This document shows, piece after piece, positions 22,678 through 30,025 of a DNA stretch of 30,025 nucleotides; position 1 is the stretch's first letter, and every line of letters begins with the position of its first letter. The translations under genes were made by a program, and so were the position numbers. Source of the DNA: an uncultured Streptococcus sp. Its GTDB lineage: Bacteria > Bacillota > Bacilli > Lactobacillales > Streptococcaceae. Below the pieces are notes generated by a model that saw only the letters and a program-made list of their open reading frames with translations, was not told where the DNA came from and ran no database searches. The stretch lies in NCBI GenBank assembly GCA_902470035.1, contig CABREZ010000004.1, positions 1 through 30,025 of the forward strand, written 5' to 3'.

Positions 22678-24765
22678 GTGGCTACTAAAACAAAAAAGAA
22701 AACTACAACAACTAAAAAGAATTTAGTTATTGTGGAGTCTCCTGCGAAAGCGAAGACGATTGAGAAGTATCTTGGTAGAAATTATAAGGTCATGGCAAGC
22801 GTCGGTCATATTCGTGACTTGAAAAAATCTACCATGTCTATTGATTTTGAGAACAATTACGAACCTGAGTACATCAATATTCGCGGAAAAGGTCCTTTGA
22901 TTAATGATTTGAAAAAAGAGGCTAAAAAGGCTAAACAAGTCTTTCTCGCAAGTGACCCGGACCGTGAAGGAGAAGCTATTTCTTGGCATTTGGCGCATAT
23001 TCTTCAGTTGGATAAGGAAGATAAGAACCGGGTTGTTTTCAACGAAATTACCAAGGATGCGGTAAAAAATGCCTTTCAAGAACCCCGTAAGATTGATATG
23101 GATCTGGTAGATGCTCAACAAGCGCGTCGTGTCTTGGACCGGATTGTAGGGTATTCCATTTCACCAATTCTATGGAAAAAGGTGAAGAAGGGACTTTCTG
23201 CTGGTCGGGTGCAATCCGTTGCCCTTAAGTTGATCATTGATCGAGAAGAAGAAATCAATGCCTTCCAACCAGAAGAATACTGGACAATTGATGGAACCTT
23301 TAAAAAGGGAACCAAGCAATTCCAAGCCAATTTCTATGGAATGAATGGCAAGAAGATGAAACTTCAAAACCAGGAGGATGTGAAAGCTGTTCTTTCGCAT
23401 CTCGATGGGAAAGAGTATATCGTTGAAAAAGTTGAGAAAAAGGAACGTAAACGCAATGCACCGCTTCCTTACACAACTTCTTCCATGCAGATGGACGCAG
23501 CCAATAAGATTAACTTCCGTACTCGTAAGACCATGATGGTGGCGCAGCAGTTGTATGAAGGAATCAATATTGGATCAGGTGTTCAAGGTTTGATCACTTA
23601 TATGCGTACGGATTCGACTCGGATTAGTCCAGTTGCTCAAAATGAAGCAGCTAGCTTTATCGTTGATCGATTTGGAGAGAAGTATTCCAAGCACGGTAGT
23701 CGGATCAAGAATGCTTCTGGTGCCCAAGATGCCCACGAAGCCATTCGTCCTTCTAGCGTCTACAATACGCCTGAGAAAATTGCCAAGTACCTAGACAAGG
23801 ACCAGCTCAAGCTCTACACCTTGATTTGGAATCGTTTTGTCGCTAGCCAGATGACAGCAGCTGTCTTTGATACCATGAATGTCCGTTTGGGGCAAAATGG
23901 GGTTCAATACACAGCCAATGGTAGTCAGGTGAAGTTTGACGGTTATTTAGCAATTTACAATGATTCGGATAAGAACAAGATGCTACCGGATATGGAAGAA
24001 GGGGATACCGTCACTCAGGTCAATAGCAAACCTGAACAGCACTTTACCCAACCACCAGCCCGTTATTCTGAAGCGAACTTGATTAAGACGCTAGAAGAAA
24101 ATGGCGTGGGCCGTCCTTCAACTTACGCACCAACGATTGAGACCATTCAAAAACGCTATTACGTGAAGCTTGTAGCCAAACGTTTTGAACCAACCGAGTT
24201 AGGGGAAATCGTCAATAAACTAATTGTTGAATTCTTCCCAGATATCGTTAATGTGACCTTCACAGCGGAGATGGAAGGGAAACTCGATGATGTCGAACTC
24301 GGAAAAGAAGAGTGGCAAAAGGTCATTGATACCTTCTACAAACCATTCTCTAAAGAAGTCTCGAAGGCTGAAGAAGAGATGGAAAAAATCCAAATCAAAG
24401 ACGAACCAGCTGGTTTTGATTGTGAAGTCTGTGGCAGCCCGATGGTGATTAAATTAGGACGTTTTGGTAAGTTCTATGCTTGTAGTAATTTTCCAGATTG
24501 TCGTCATACTCAAGCCATTGTCAAAGAAATCGGGGTGGAGTGTCCTAATTGTCATCAGGGACAAATCATCGAGCGTAAAACCAAGCGCAACCGTATTTTC
24601 TATGGCTGTAATCGTTACCCGGAGTGTGAATTCACCTCTTGGGACAAGCCGATTGGTCGGGACTGTCCAAAATGTAGTCACTACCTAGTTGAAAAGAAAG
24701 TTCGTGGTGGTGGGAAGCAGGTCGTATGTAGCAATGGCGACTACGAAGAAGAAAAAGTGAAATAA
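22678..24765 (+). CDS. topA: DNA topoisomerase I
   Basis: Relaxes negatively supercoiled DNA by single-strand passage. The 695 residues start, after a Lys/Thr-rich tail, with the Toprim domain NLVIVESPAKAKTIEKYLG and ASDPDREGEAISWHLA (metal-binding DxD, about 100-104). The active-site tyrosine is Y308 in GLITYMRTDSTRIS. VGRPSTYAPTIETIQ follows. The C-terminus has two complete zinc ribbons (CEVCGSP...CSNFPDC and CPNCHQG...CNRYPEC) and a third, CPKCSHY...CSNGDYEEE, that lacks its last cysteine. The start is GTG 22678, with Shine-Dalgarno AGAGG 8 nt before; no ATG is suitably placed. Confidence 0.97.
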   Translation: MATKTKKKTTTTKKNLVIVESPAKAKTIEKYLGRNYKVMASVGHIRDLKKSTMSIDFENNYEPEYINIRGKGPLINDLKKEAKKAKQVFLASDPDREGEAISWHLAHILQLDKEDKNRVVFNEITKDAVKNAFQEPRKIDMDLVDAQQARRVLDRIVGYSISPILWKKVKKGLSAGRVQSVALKLIIDREEEINAFQPEEYWTIDGTFKKGTKQFQANFYGMNGKKMKLQNQEDVKAVLSHLDGKEYIVEKVEKKERKRNAPLPYTTSSMQMDAANKINFRTRKTMMVAQQLYEGINIGSGVQGLITYMRTDSTRISPVAQNEAASFIVDRFGEKYSKHGSRIKNASGAQDAHEAIRPSSVYNTPEKIAKYLDKDQLKLYTLIWNRFVASQMTAAVFDTMNVRLGQNGVQYTANGSQVKFDGYLAIYNDSDKNKMLPDMEEGDTVTQVNSKPEQHFTQPPARYSEANLIKTLEENGVGRPSTYAPTIETIQKRYYVKLVAKRFEPTELGEIVNKLIVEFFPDIVNVTFTAEMEGKLDDVELGKEEWQKVIDTFYKPFSKEVSKAEEEMEKIQIKDEPAGFDCEVCGSPMVIKLGRFGKFYACSNFPDCRHTQAIVKEIGVECPNCHQGQIIERKTKRNRIFYGCNRYPECEFTSWDKPIGRDCPKCSHYLVEKKVRGGGKQVVCSNGDYEEEKVK

Positions 24766-24807
24766 GATTTTAGAATGATTCGATGTCTATTATAACGGCA
24801 ATTTTTT

Positions 24808-24843
24808 AAAATGTCTGTTATAATAGACATTTTTGTTTTTTTT
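24808..24843 (+). terminator. Terminator of topA within the array
   Basis: AAAATGTCTGTTA and TAATAGACATTTT fold as a hairpin followed by TTTTTG and eight T. It is therefore both the middle palindrome of the array and a credible topA terminator. Confidence 0.7.
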
Positions 24844-24852
24844 CGTTATAAT
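24824..24852 (+). promoter_or_regulatory. Promoter of satD-satE
   Basis: -35 TAGACA (24824-24829, five of six consensus bases), exactly 17 bp, -10 TATAAT (24847-24852). The -35 is the right half of the middle palindrome and the -10 lies in the right outer arm. The predicted start near 24859 leaves a leader of about 14 nt carrying AAGGAGGTG. Confidence 0.75.
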
Positions 24853-24872
24853 AGACACAAGGAGGTGGGCTT

Positions 24873-25550
24873 ATGTATCTTGCTTTGATTGCAGATGTCA
24901 TTGATTCCAAAATGGTTCAAGAGCGTTTTGACCTGCAAAAACAGGTAGAAGAAACGCTTCAAAAGATGAACGAAGTATTTGGAGATTACCTGGCATCCCG
25001 TTTTACTTTGACCTTGGGGGATGAGTTTCAGGCGCTTTTAGAAGTGGATGCTCCGGTTTTTCAAATCATAGATACCCTGCGTTCAGAACTAACCCCGACT
25101 CAACTTCGTTTTGGTATTGGACTTGGAGAGATTGTAACAGCTATTGATCCCTTGCAAAGTATTGGAGCAGATGGGCCAGCCTATTGGAATGCACGCGCAG
25201 CCATCAATCTGGTTCATCAGAAAAATGACTACGGTAATACCCAGATTTATTTTTCAAGTGGGAAGGAAAACCAAGACTTTTTTGTGAACGCGCTCATTGC
25301 TTCAGGAGAAGCCATTCGTTCGGGTTGGCGTGGCAGTCAGGAAGAAATCCTGCTCGATCTTCTTAAGAGATGTGTATATAGTGAGAATTTTAGCCAGCAG
25401 GACTTAGCCCAATCACTGGAGATCAACCCAAGTGCTCTCTCAAAACGATTGAAAAGTAGTAGTATTCGGGTTTATTTACGAGGAAGAGCAGCAGCACTAG
25501 CTAGTATTCAAAGCTTAGCGAAAGGAGAAGCCTATGACCGGATTGTCTAG
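24873..25550 (+). CDS. satD: SatD family protein with C-terminal HTH
   Basis: A 225-residue cytoplasmic protein matching SatD of the S. mutans sat (secretion and acid tolerance) locus. The N-terminal two thirds (MYLALIADVIDSK, FTLTLGDEFQALL, LRFGIGLGEIVT, DGPAYWNARAA) look like a nucleotide-cyclase or GGDEF-related fold (inference from the LGDEFQ motif and order). The C-terminal part (about 165-215), FSQQDLAQSLEINPSALSKR, reads as a helix-turn-helix of the kind found in DNA-binding regulators. It may therefore bind the array in front of its own gene (inference). In S. mutans satD follows ylxM-ffh-satC; here it stands after topA. It overlaps satE by 17 bp. Confidence 0.85.
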   Translation: MYLALIADVIDSKMVQERFDLQKQVEETLQKMNEVFGDYLASRFTLTLGDEFQALLEVDAPVFQIIDTLRSELTPTQLRFGIGLGEIVTAIDPLQSIGADGPAYWNARAAINLVHQKNDYGNTQIYFSSGKENQDFFVNALIASGEAIRSGWRGSQEEILLDLLKRCVYSENFSQQDLAQSLEINPSALSKRLKSSSIRVYLRGRAAALASIQSLAKGEAYDRIV

Positions 25551-26238
25551 TATCGTAATGAATCCATACTTGCTTCTCTTGTTGAGTTGTCATTTGTTAT
25601 CGGATTATTATTTTCAAAGCCAAAAGATGGCGGATCGCAAGGATCGGGATAGGAAAGTGTTAGGTCTTCACATTCTGTATGTAGCTCTGCCTCTGTTTGT
25701 CGTTTCCCTCTGTCATCAGGATTTGTGGTGGATTTGCTTGATCATTTTAATGACTCATGCAGGGATTGATTACGGAAAACCTTGGGTGCAGAAGCAATTG
25801 CATTTAACAGCCGCATGGACTTTTGCGCTGGATCAAGTCTTGCATGTCGGTATCATTAGTTTCCTAGTCCTTTGGGGAGCAAAAAATGGCACGACTTATC
25901 TGCCTACTGATATCCTAAAGCTAATCTTTTATGTCCTCCTAGTGGGGAAACCGACCAATATCGTCTTTAAAATTCTCTTTTCCAAGTACCAGCCGACGAT
26001 GACGGATAAAATGGATACCATCACTGGGGCTGGTTCCATGATTGGCTTCTTAGAGCGGTTGGTTATCGGTGCCTGTCTTGTGTACGGCCAATTTGCTTCT
26101 ATCGGCCTAGTCTTTACAGCCAAATCCATCGCCCGCTACAATAAAATTTCGGAGAATCCAGCCTTCGCAGAGTATTATTTAATCGGCTCCTTGTTCAGTA
26201 TCCTATCAGCCCTCTTTGCTGCTTGGTTGTGCTTATAA
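25534..26238 (+). CDS. satE: SatE / DUF3307 family membrane protein
   Basis: A 234-residue membrane protein with about six hydrophobic segments (roughly 10-25, 42-60, 64-80, 97-118, 127-145, 172-192 and a C-terminal one at 212-233). The N-terminal LLSCHLLSDYYFQSQKMADRK with HLLSDYYFQ is the DUF3307 hallmark, followed by HAGIDYGK. In many bacteria DUF3307 and SatD genes travel together, suggesting a membrane protein plus its cytoplasmic regulator. ATG 25534 has Shine-Dalgarno AAAGGAG inside satD. The function is unknown beyond the acid-tolerance link of the S. mutans sat operon. Confidence 0.85.
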   Translation: MTGLSSIVMNPYLLLLLSCHLLSDYYFQSQKMADRKDRDRKVLGLHILYVALPLFVVSLCHQDLWWICLIILMTHAGIDYGKPWVQKQLHLTAAWTFALDQVLHVGIISFLVLWGAKNGTTYLPTDILKLIFYVLLVGKPTNIVFKILFSKYQPTMTDKMDTITGAGSMIGFLERLVIGACLVYGQFASIGLVFTAKSIARYNKISENPAFAEYYLIGSLFSILSALFAAWLCL

Positions 26239-26263
26239 GAAAACAACTAACAGACGAAAGTCC

Positions 26264-26294
26264 AGACAGGAAGGAAAACCCTCCCTGTCTTTTT
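26264..26294 (+). terminator. Terminator of satD-satE
   Basis: AGACAGGAAGG and CCTCCCTGTCT pair with one mismatch around AAAAC, then five T. Confidence 0.88.
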
Positions 26295-26305
26295 GCTTGT
26301 CTTTT

Positions 26306-26314
26306 TGGTATAAT
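26306..26314 (+). promoter_or_regulatory. Extended -10 promoter of trmFO
   Basis: TGGTATAAT, with no clear -35. The predicted start near 26321 gives a leader of about 90 nt before the trmFO ATG, which holds a nine-codon reading frame starting at 26324. Confidence 0.6.
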
Positions 26315-26411
26315 GGACCAAGTATGAATTTAGAAAGATTTGTGGGTGACTAACAATCCAGTGGCGTGTTTTAATCTGGACTTAGTTTTCTCCCAAAGAG
26401 GTATTAGTGTC

Positions 26412-27746
26412 ATGTCTCAATCTTATATCAATGTTATCGGTGCGGGCCTTGCTGGCTCGGAAGCGGCTTTCCAAATTGCCCAACAAGGTATCCCGGTGAA
26501 GCTTTATGAAATGCGTGGGGTCAAATCCACTCCGCAACACAAAACAGACAACTTTGCTGAGTTAGTCTGTTCCAACTCTCTTCGTGGAGATTCGTTAACC
26601 AATGCTGTCGGGCTCCTCAAAGAAGAAATGCGTCGCTTGGGTTCGGTCATCCTTGAAGCAGCAGAAGCGACTCGGGTACCGGCTGGTGGAGCGCTGGCAG
26701 TGGACCGCGAAGGCTTTGCTAGTCGGGTAACTGAGAAGGTGTCCCAACACCCACTGATTGAAGTGATTCGCGATGAAATTACGGAATTGCCGACGGATGC
26801 CATCACAGTGGTCGCAACAGGACCCCTAACTAGCGATGCCTTGGCGGAAAAGATCCACGCGCTCAATGGTGGAGATGGCTTCTATTTCTATGATGCAGCA
26901 GCTCCAATCATCGATGTCAATACCGTCGATATGAGTAAGGTTTATCTTAAGTCTCGCTATGATAAAGGCGAGGCAGCCTATCTCAACTGTCCCATGACCA
27001 AACAGGAATTTATGGATTTCCATGAGGCTTTGATCAATGCAGAAGAAGCCCCACTTAACTCTTTTGAAAAAGAAAAGTATTTCGAAGGTTGTATGCCAAT
27101 TGAAGTCATGGCTAAACGAGGCATCAAAACCATGCTTTATGGTCCTATGAAACCAGTTGGACTCGAGTATCCGGATGACTACAAAGGGCCTCGTGATGGG
27201 GAGTTTAAGACGCCTTACGCAGTAGTCCAGCTTCGCCAAGACAATGCGGCAGGAAGTCTCTACAATATCGTCGGTTTCCAAACGCATCTCAAGTGGGGCG
27301 AGCAAAAACGGGTCTTCCAAATGATTCCAGGTTTAGAAAATGCGGAGTTTGTGAGATATGGAGTCATGCACCGCAACTCTTACATGGATTCTCCGAACCT
27401 GCTTGAACAAACCTACCGTTCGAAGAAACAAGCCAACCTCTTTTTTGCGGGGCAAATGACAGGGGTAGAAGGCTATGTCGAGTCGGCAGCTTCAGGCTTG
27501 GTTGCTGGGATTAATGCAGCTCGTCTCTTTAAAGGTGAAGAAGCAGCTGTGTTCCCTGAAACAACAGCTATCGGAAGCTTGGCCCACTATATCACCCATG
27601 CTGATAGCAAGCACTTCCAACCGATGAATGTCAACTTTGGAATTATCAAAGAGCTAGAAGGCCCACGCATTCGGGATAAAAAGGAACGTTATGAGAAAAT
27701 TGCCGAACGTTCTTTACAAGATCTGGCAACATTTATTGGAAAATAA
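26412..27746 (+). CDS. trmFO: Methylene-THF-tRNA-(uracil-5)-methyltransferase TrmFO
   Basis: A FAD- and folate-dependent enzyme that makes 5-methyluridine at position 54 of tRNA (formerly Gid). The 444 residues begin with the FAD-binding motif INVIGAGLAGSEAAFQIA and YEMRG, then ELVCSNSLRGDSLTNAVGLLKEE with the catalytic-region cysteine, and AVDREGF. The C-terminal half has MTGVEGYVESAASGLVAGIN, another FAD contact. I chose ATG 26412 (MSQSYINVIG), preceded by AGAGG at 11 nt; upstream in-frame codons would add 24 unrelated residues. It is monocistronic and uses methylene-THF from the same one-carbon pool as fhs. Confidence 0.96.
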   Translation: MSQSYINVIGAGLAGSEAAFQIAQQGIPVKLYEMRGVKSTPQHKTDNFAELVCSNSLRGDSLTNAVGLLKEEMRRLGSVILEAAEATRVPAGGALAVDREGFASRVTEKVSQHPLIEVIRDEITELPTDAITVVATGPLTSDALAEKIHALNGGDGFYFYDAAAPIIDVNTVDMSKVYLKSRYDKGEAAYLNCPMTKQEFMDFHEALINAEEAPLNSFEKEKYFEGCMPIEVMAKRGIKTMLYGPMKPVGLEYPDDYKGPRDGEFKTPYAVVQLRQDNAAGSLYNIVGFQTHLKWGEQKRVFQMIPGLENAEFVRYGVMHRNSYMDSPNLLEQTYRSKKQANLFFAGQMTGVEGYVESAASGLVAGINAARLFKGEEAAVFPETTAIGSLAHYITHADSKHFQPMNVNFGIIKELEGPRIRDKKERYEKIAERSLQDLATFIGK

Positions 27747-27757
27747 AGTCAATTAAT

Positions 27758-27789
27758 GAAAAAGTTTGGAGAAATCCAGACTTTTTCTT
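27758..27789 (+). terminator. Terminator of trmFO
   Basis: GAAAAAGTTTGGA and TCCAGACTTTTTC form a 13-bp stem (one G-U) around GAAA. The T tail is short, but the 3' arm is itself T-rich. Confidence 0.8.
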
Positions 27790-27796
27790 ATAAAAA

Positions 27797-27805
27797 TGGT
27801 ATAAT
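27797..27805 (+). promoter_or_regulatory. Extended -10 promoter of the hydrolase/ATP-grasp operon
   Basis: TGGTATAAT, the same form as at trmFO and rbgA, 35 bp before the first hydrolase ATG. The -35 region is not consensus. Confidence 0.6.
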
Positions 27806-27840
27806 GAATAAAAATTTAGAATATAGAGAGTTTTCTGACA

Positions 27841-28668
27841 ATGAACAAATCCTATTTTTATTTAGATATGAAGACACACGAGTTGAAAGTGCCTTATACC
27901 GGAAAACTCCGTCGTGTGCGAGTCTTATTACCTAAAAATTATGAAACAGATACTGATCGGCGCTACCCCGTAGTTTATTTCCATGATGGGCAAAATGTCT
28001 TCTATAGCAAGGAAGCCTATGTAGGTCACTCTTGGAAAGTCATTCCAGCCATTAAGCGAAATCCTGACATTAGTCGGATGATTGTCGTTGCCATTGATAA
28101 TGATGGCTTACAGCGGATGAATGAATATTCTGCCTGGAAGTATAAGGAATCCAATATTCCTGGTATGCAGTTTGGTGGCAAGGGCGTCGAGTATGGGGAG
28201 TTTGTCATGGATGTGGTCAAACCCTTCATTGATCAAGAATACCGCACCCTTTCTGATCGAGAACATACAGCCATGATTGGATCTTCGCTCGGTGGAAATA
28301 TTACCCAATTCTTGGGTCTAGATTACCAAGATCAAATCGGTTGTCTGGGAGTCTTCTCCTCTGCCAACTGGTTGCACCAAGAGGCCTTTGATCGCTATAT
28401 CGAGCGTAAAAAATTATATGCAGATCAACGCATTTACATTTATGTGGGAACTGAAGAAGCTGATGATACAGATAAAACGCTGATGGCGGGGAATATCAAG
28501 CAAGCCTATATTGACTCATCTCTTCGTTACTATCATGATGTCATTCAACAAGGAGTAGCTTTAGAAAATATCGCCATTCGGATTCAATCTGGGGCTATCC
28601 ACCACGAAGAAGCCTGGGCAGAGCATTTGCCGGAATGTCTTCGTTTCTTAGCAGAGAAGTGGAACTAG
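27841..28668 (+). CDS. Alpha/beta-hydrolase, esterase D / enterochelin-esterase type
   Basis: A 275-residue cytoplasmic serine hydrolase without signal peptide. The nucleophile S149 lies in IGSSLGGN (GxSxG), after the oxyanion segment PVVYFHDGQNVF (43-54), which is typical of the PF00756 esterase family (YieL/Fes, antigen 85 fold). The catalytic His is probably in SGAIHHEEAWAEHLPE near the C-terminus. Streptococci do not use enterobactin, so the substrate is not a siderophore here; S-formylglutathione-like or peptidic esters are possible. The Shine-Dalgarno is weak (AGAGAG). It is first of three genes read together. Confidence 0.87.
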   Translation: MNKSYFYLDMKTHELKVPYTGKLRRVRVLLPKNYETDTDRRYPVVYFHDGQNVFYSKEAYVGHSWKVIPAIKRNPDISRMIVVAIDNDGLQRMNEYSAWKYKESNIPGMQFGGKGVEYGEFVMDVVKPFIDQEYRTLSDREHTAMIGSSLGGNITQFLGLDYQDQIGCLGVFSSANWLHQEAFDRYIERKKLYADQRIYIYVGTEEADDTDKTLMAGNIKQAYIDSSLRYYHDVIQQGVALENIAIRIQSGAIHHEEAWAEHLPECLRFLAEKWN

Positions 28669-28706
28669 AAGCTTTTAAATTTTTATCATAAAGAAAGAGG
28701 GAACCT

Positions 28707-29447
28707 ATGAATATTGAACATCTTAGCCACTGGAGTGGCCAACTTAACCGCGAAATGTATCTAAACCGTTATGGACATGCAGGGATTCCTGTAGTGGTCT
28801 TCGCTTCATCAGGTGGAAGCCATAATGAGTACTATGACTTTGGTATGATTGATGCCTGTGCTCAGTTTATCGAAGAAGGACGGGTTCAATTTTTCACCCT
28901 TTCAAGTGTTGATAGTGAAAGCTGGCTTTGTAATTGGAAAAACCCTCACGACCGTGCAGAAATGCATCGGGCCTATGAACGCTACGTGATTGAAGAAGCC
29001 ATTCCTTTCATTAAGCACAAAACGGGTTGGTTTGACCCAATGATGACAACCGGTTGCTCTATGGGAGCCTACCATGCCCTTAATTTCTTCTTGCAACATC
29101 CAGATGTTTTCAACAAAGTTGTAGCCTTGAGTGGTATCTATGATGCTCGTTTCTTTGTTGGTGAGTTTGGTGGGGATGAAGCGATTTACCAAAATTCTCC
29201 ATCTGATTACATTTGGCATCAAAATGATGGCTGGTTTATCGACCGTTACCGTCAGGCTGAAATTGTCGTTTGTACCGGTCTTGGAGCTTGGGAACAAGAT
29301 GGTCTACCATCTTTCTACAAACTGAAAGAAGCCTTTGACCACAAAAATATCCCTGCTTGGTTTGCTGAATGGGGACACGATGTAGCCCATGATTGGGACT
29401 GGTGGCGCAAGCAAATGCCATATTTCTTAGGACAAATGTATCTATAA
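28707..29447 (+). CDS. Second alpha/beta-hydrolase (esterase family)
   Basis: A 246-residue serine hydrolase. Nucleophile S118 lies in TTGCSMGAYHAL, the oxyanion segment is VVFASSGGSHNEYYD (30-44), and the catalytic His is likely in AEWGHDVAHDWDWW near the C-terminus. It is of the same superfamily as the gene before it but shows little direct sequence likeness, so this is not a recent duplication. Shine-Dalgarno GAGGG precedes the ATG, with a 38-bp gap from the first hydrolase and 22 bp to the next gene and no terminator in between. The substrate is unknown. Confidence 0.87.
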   Translation: MNIEHLSHWSGQLNREMYLNRYGHAGIPVVVFASSGGSHNEYYDFGMIDACAQFIEEGRVQFFTLSSVDSESWLCNWKNPHDRAEMHRAYERYVIEEAIPFIKHKTGWFDPMMTTGCSMGAYHALNFFLQHPDVFNKVVALSGIYDARFFVGEFGGDEAIYQNSPSDYIWHQNDGWFIDRYRQAEIVVCTGLGAWEQDGLPSFYKLKEAFDHKNIPAWFAEWGHDVAHDWDWWRKQMPYFLGQMYL

Positions 29448-29469
29448 GTCAAAAAGGGAGGAGAGCTCT

Positions 29470-30025
29470 ATGAATTATCTTGTTATTTCACCTTATTATC
29501 CACAAAATTTCCAACAATTCACCATTGAACTAGCTAACAAAGGAATCACTGTCTTGGGGATTGGTCAAGAGCCGTACGAACAGTTAGATGAGCCTTTGCG
29601 CAATAGTTTGACAGAGTATTTCCGTGTAGAAAATATGGAAGACTTAGATGAAGTGAAGCGTGCAGCAGCCTTTCTGTTCTATAAACACGGCCCAATCGAT
29701 CGCATCGAGTCTCACAATGAATACTGGTTGGAATTGGATGCGGCACTTCGTGAGCAATTTAATGTCTTTGGGGCCAAACCTAAAGATTTGAAGAAAACCA
29801 AGTTTAAATCAGAAATGAAAAAACTCTTCAAGAAAGCAGGAGTTCCTGTCGTTCCTGGTGCAGTAGTCAAAGCAGAAAAAGATATCGACAAGGCTGTGAA
29901 GAAGATTGGGTTGCCATTGATTGCCAAGCCTGATAATGGAGTAGGTGCAGCAGCGACCTTTAAACTTGAAACACCAGAAGATGTCGACCATTTTAAAGCA
30001 GAATGGGATGGACATACGGAGTACT
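29470..30025 (+). CDS. ATP-grasp enzyme, carbamoyl-phosphate-synthase-like (cut by window edge)
   Basis: The first 185 codons of a gene continuing past the right edge. After a pre-ATP-grasp domain (MNYLVISPYYPQNFQQF, residues 1-95), the ATP-grasp fold begins with TKFKSEMKKLFKKAGVPVVP (about 117-136), then IGLPLIAKPDNGVGAAATFK, which holds the ATP-binding Lys and the glycine-rich loop. The family joins carboxylates to amines or thiols through acyl phosphates. Shine-Dalgarno GGGAGGAG precedes the ATG. Being third in an operon with two esterases suggests a pathway that both forms and cleaves acyl bonds (inference); no substrate can be named. Confidence 0.85.
   Translation, partial: MNYLVISPYYPQNFQQFTIELANKGITVLGIGQEPYEQLDEPLRNSLTEYFRVENMEDLDEVKRAAAFLFYKHGPIDRIESHNEYWLELDAALREQFNVFGAKPKDLKKTKFKSEMKKLFKKAGVPVVPGAVVKAEKDIDKAVKKIGLPLIAKPDNGVGAAATFKLETPEDVDHFKAEWDGHTEY

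Larger units (their letters stand above)
24784..24857. promoter_or_regulatory. Symmetric operator-like array upstream of satD
   Basis: Three related elements share one centre of symmetry at 24820/24821. The middle is a near-perfect palindrome TGTCTGTTATAATAGACA (24812-24829, one mismatched pair). The outer arms TGTCTATTATAACG (24784-24797) and CGTTATAATAGACA (24844-24857) are exact reverse complements of each other and carry the same half-site. The right elements contain the -35 and -10 of the satD promoter. This is what a cooperative repressor or autoregulator site would look like; the protein is unknown, with SatD itself a candidate. Confidence 0.7.

Noticed and set aside
1..30025. Mobile elements, prophage, CRISPR, tRNA or rRNA genes
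   Set aside because: No transposase, integrase, regularly spaced repeats, or tRNA/rRNA-like sequences were seen; the only repeat element is the small non-coding one at 13680-13854.

Overview
The window is a stretch of core chromosome from a viridans-type Streptococcus, probably of the mitis/sanguinis/parasanguinis kind (the species call is an inference from gene order and protein sequences). The signs are the relQ-nadK-RluA-pta operon, split coaB and coaC genes followed by panT, a SigX/ComX cin-box in front of dprA, a satD-satE pair, and an intergenic repeat of a type common in oral streptococci. I see no rRNA, tRNA, CRISPR array, prophage or insertion sequence. Coding density is high and most gene ends carry good intrinsic terminators.

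Layout. 1-2877 (minus): a CYTH-fold protein, a divergent second PRPP synthetase, a cysteine desulfurase and the start of a DUF1831 gene. 2973-6329 (plus): alarmone synthetase RelQ, NAD kinase, an RluA-family pseudouridine synthase and phosphotransacetylase. 6420-7574 (plus): a MutY without its iron-sulfur cluster. 7602-11730 (minus): a thioredoxin-like protein, phosphoglucomutase, then coaB-coaC-panT for pantothenate uptake and CoA synthesis. 11998-14414 (plus): formate-THF ligase, an intergenic repeat element and a GNAT acetyltransferase. 14473-18585 (plus): a structured small RNA with its own promoter and terminator, a DUF3137 gene broken by a frameshift, lemA, then asd and dapA of the lysine/diaminopimelate pathway. 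18657-22585 (plus): a solitary ATP-cone protein, RbgA GTPase, RNase HII, a ROK-family protein and the competence protein DprA. 22678-26238 (plus): topoisomerase I, then satD-satE behind a symmetric operator-like array. 26412-30025 (plus): TrmFO, then an operon of two different alpha/beta-hydrolases and an ATP-grasp enzyme that runs off the right edge.

The most interesting points are these. (1) A 74-bp symmetric array between topA and satD contains a terminator, an operator-like palindrome and the satD promoter at once; SatD itself carries an HTH-like C-terminus. (2) A structured RNA (about 14509-14660) resembles the streptococcal asd motif but is cut off from asd by the DUF3137-lemA pair. (3) The DUF3137 gene has a one-base frameshift. 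(4) MutY contains no cysteine at all. (5) mutY and coaB appear to be leaderless transcripts. (6) The PRPP synthetase paralogue has lost its catalytic-loop residues. (7) The hydrolase/hydrolase/ATP-grasp operon has no function I can name.
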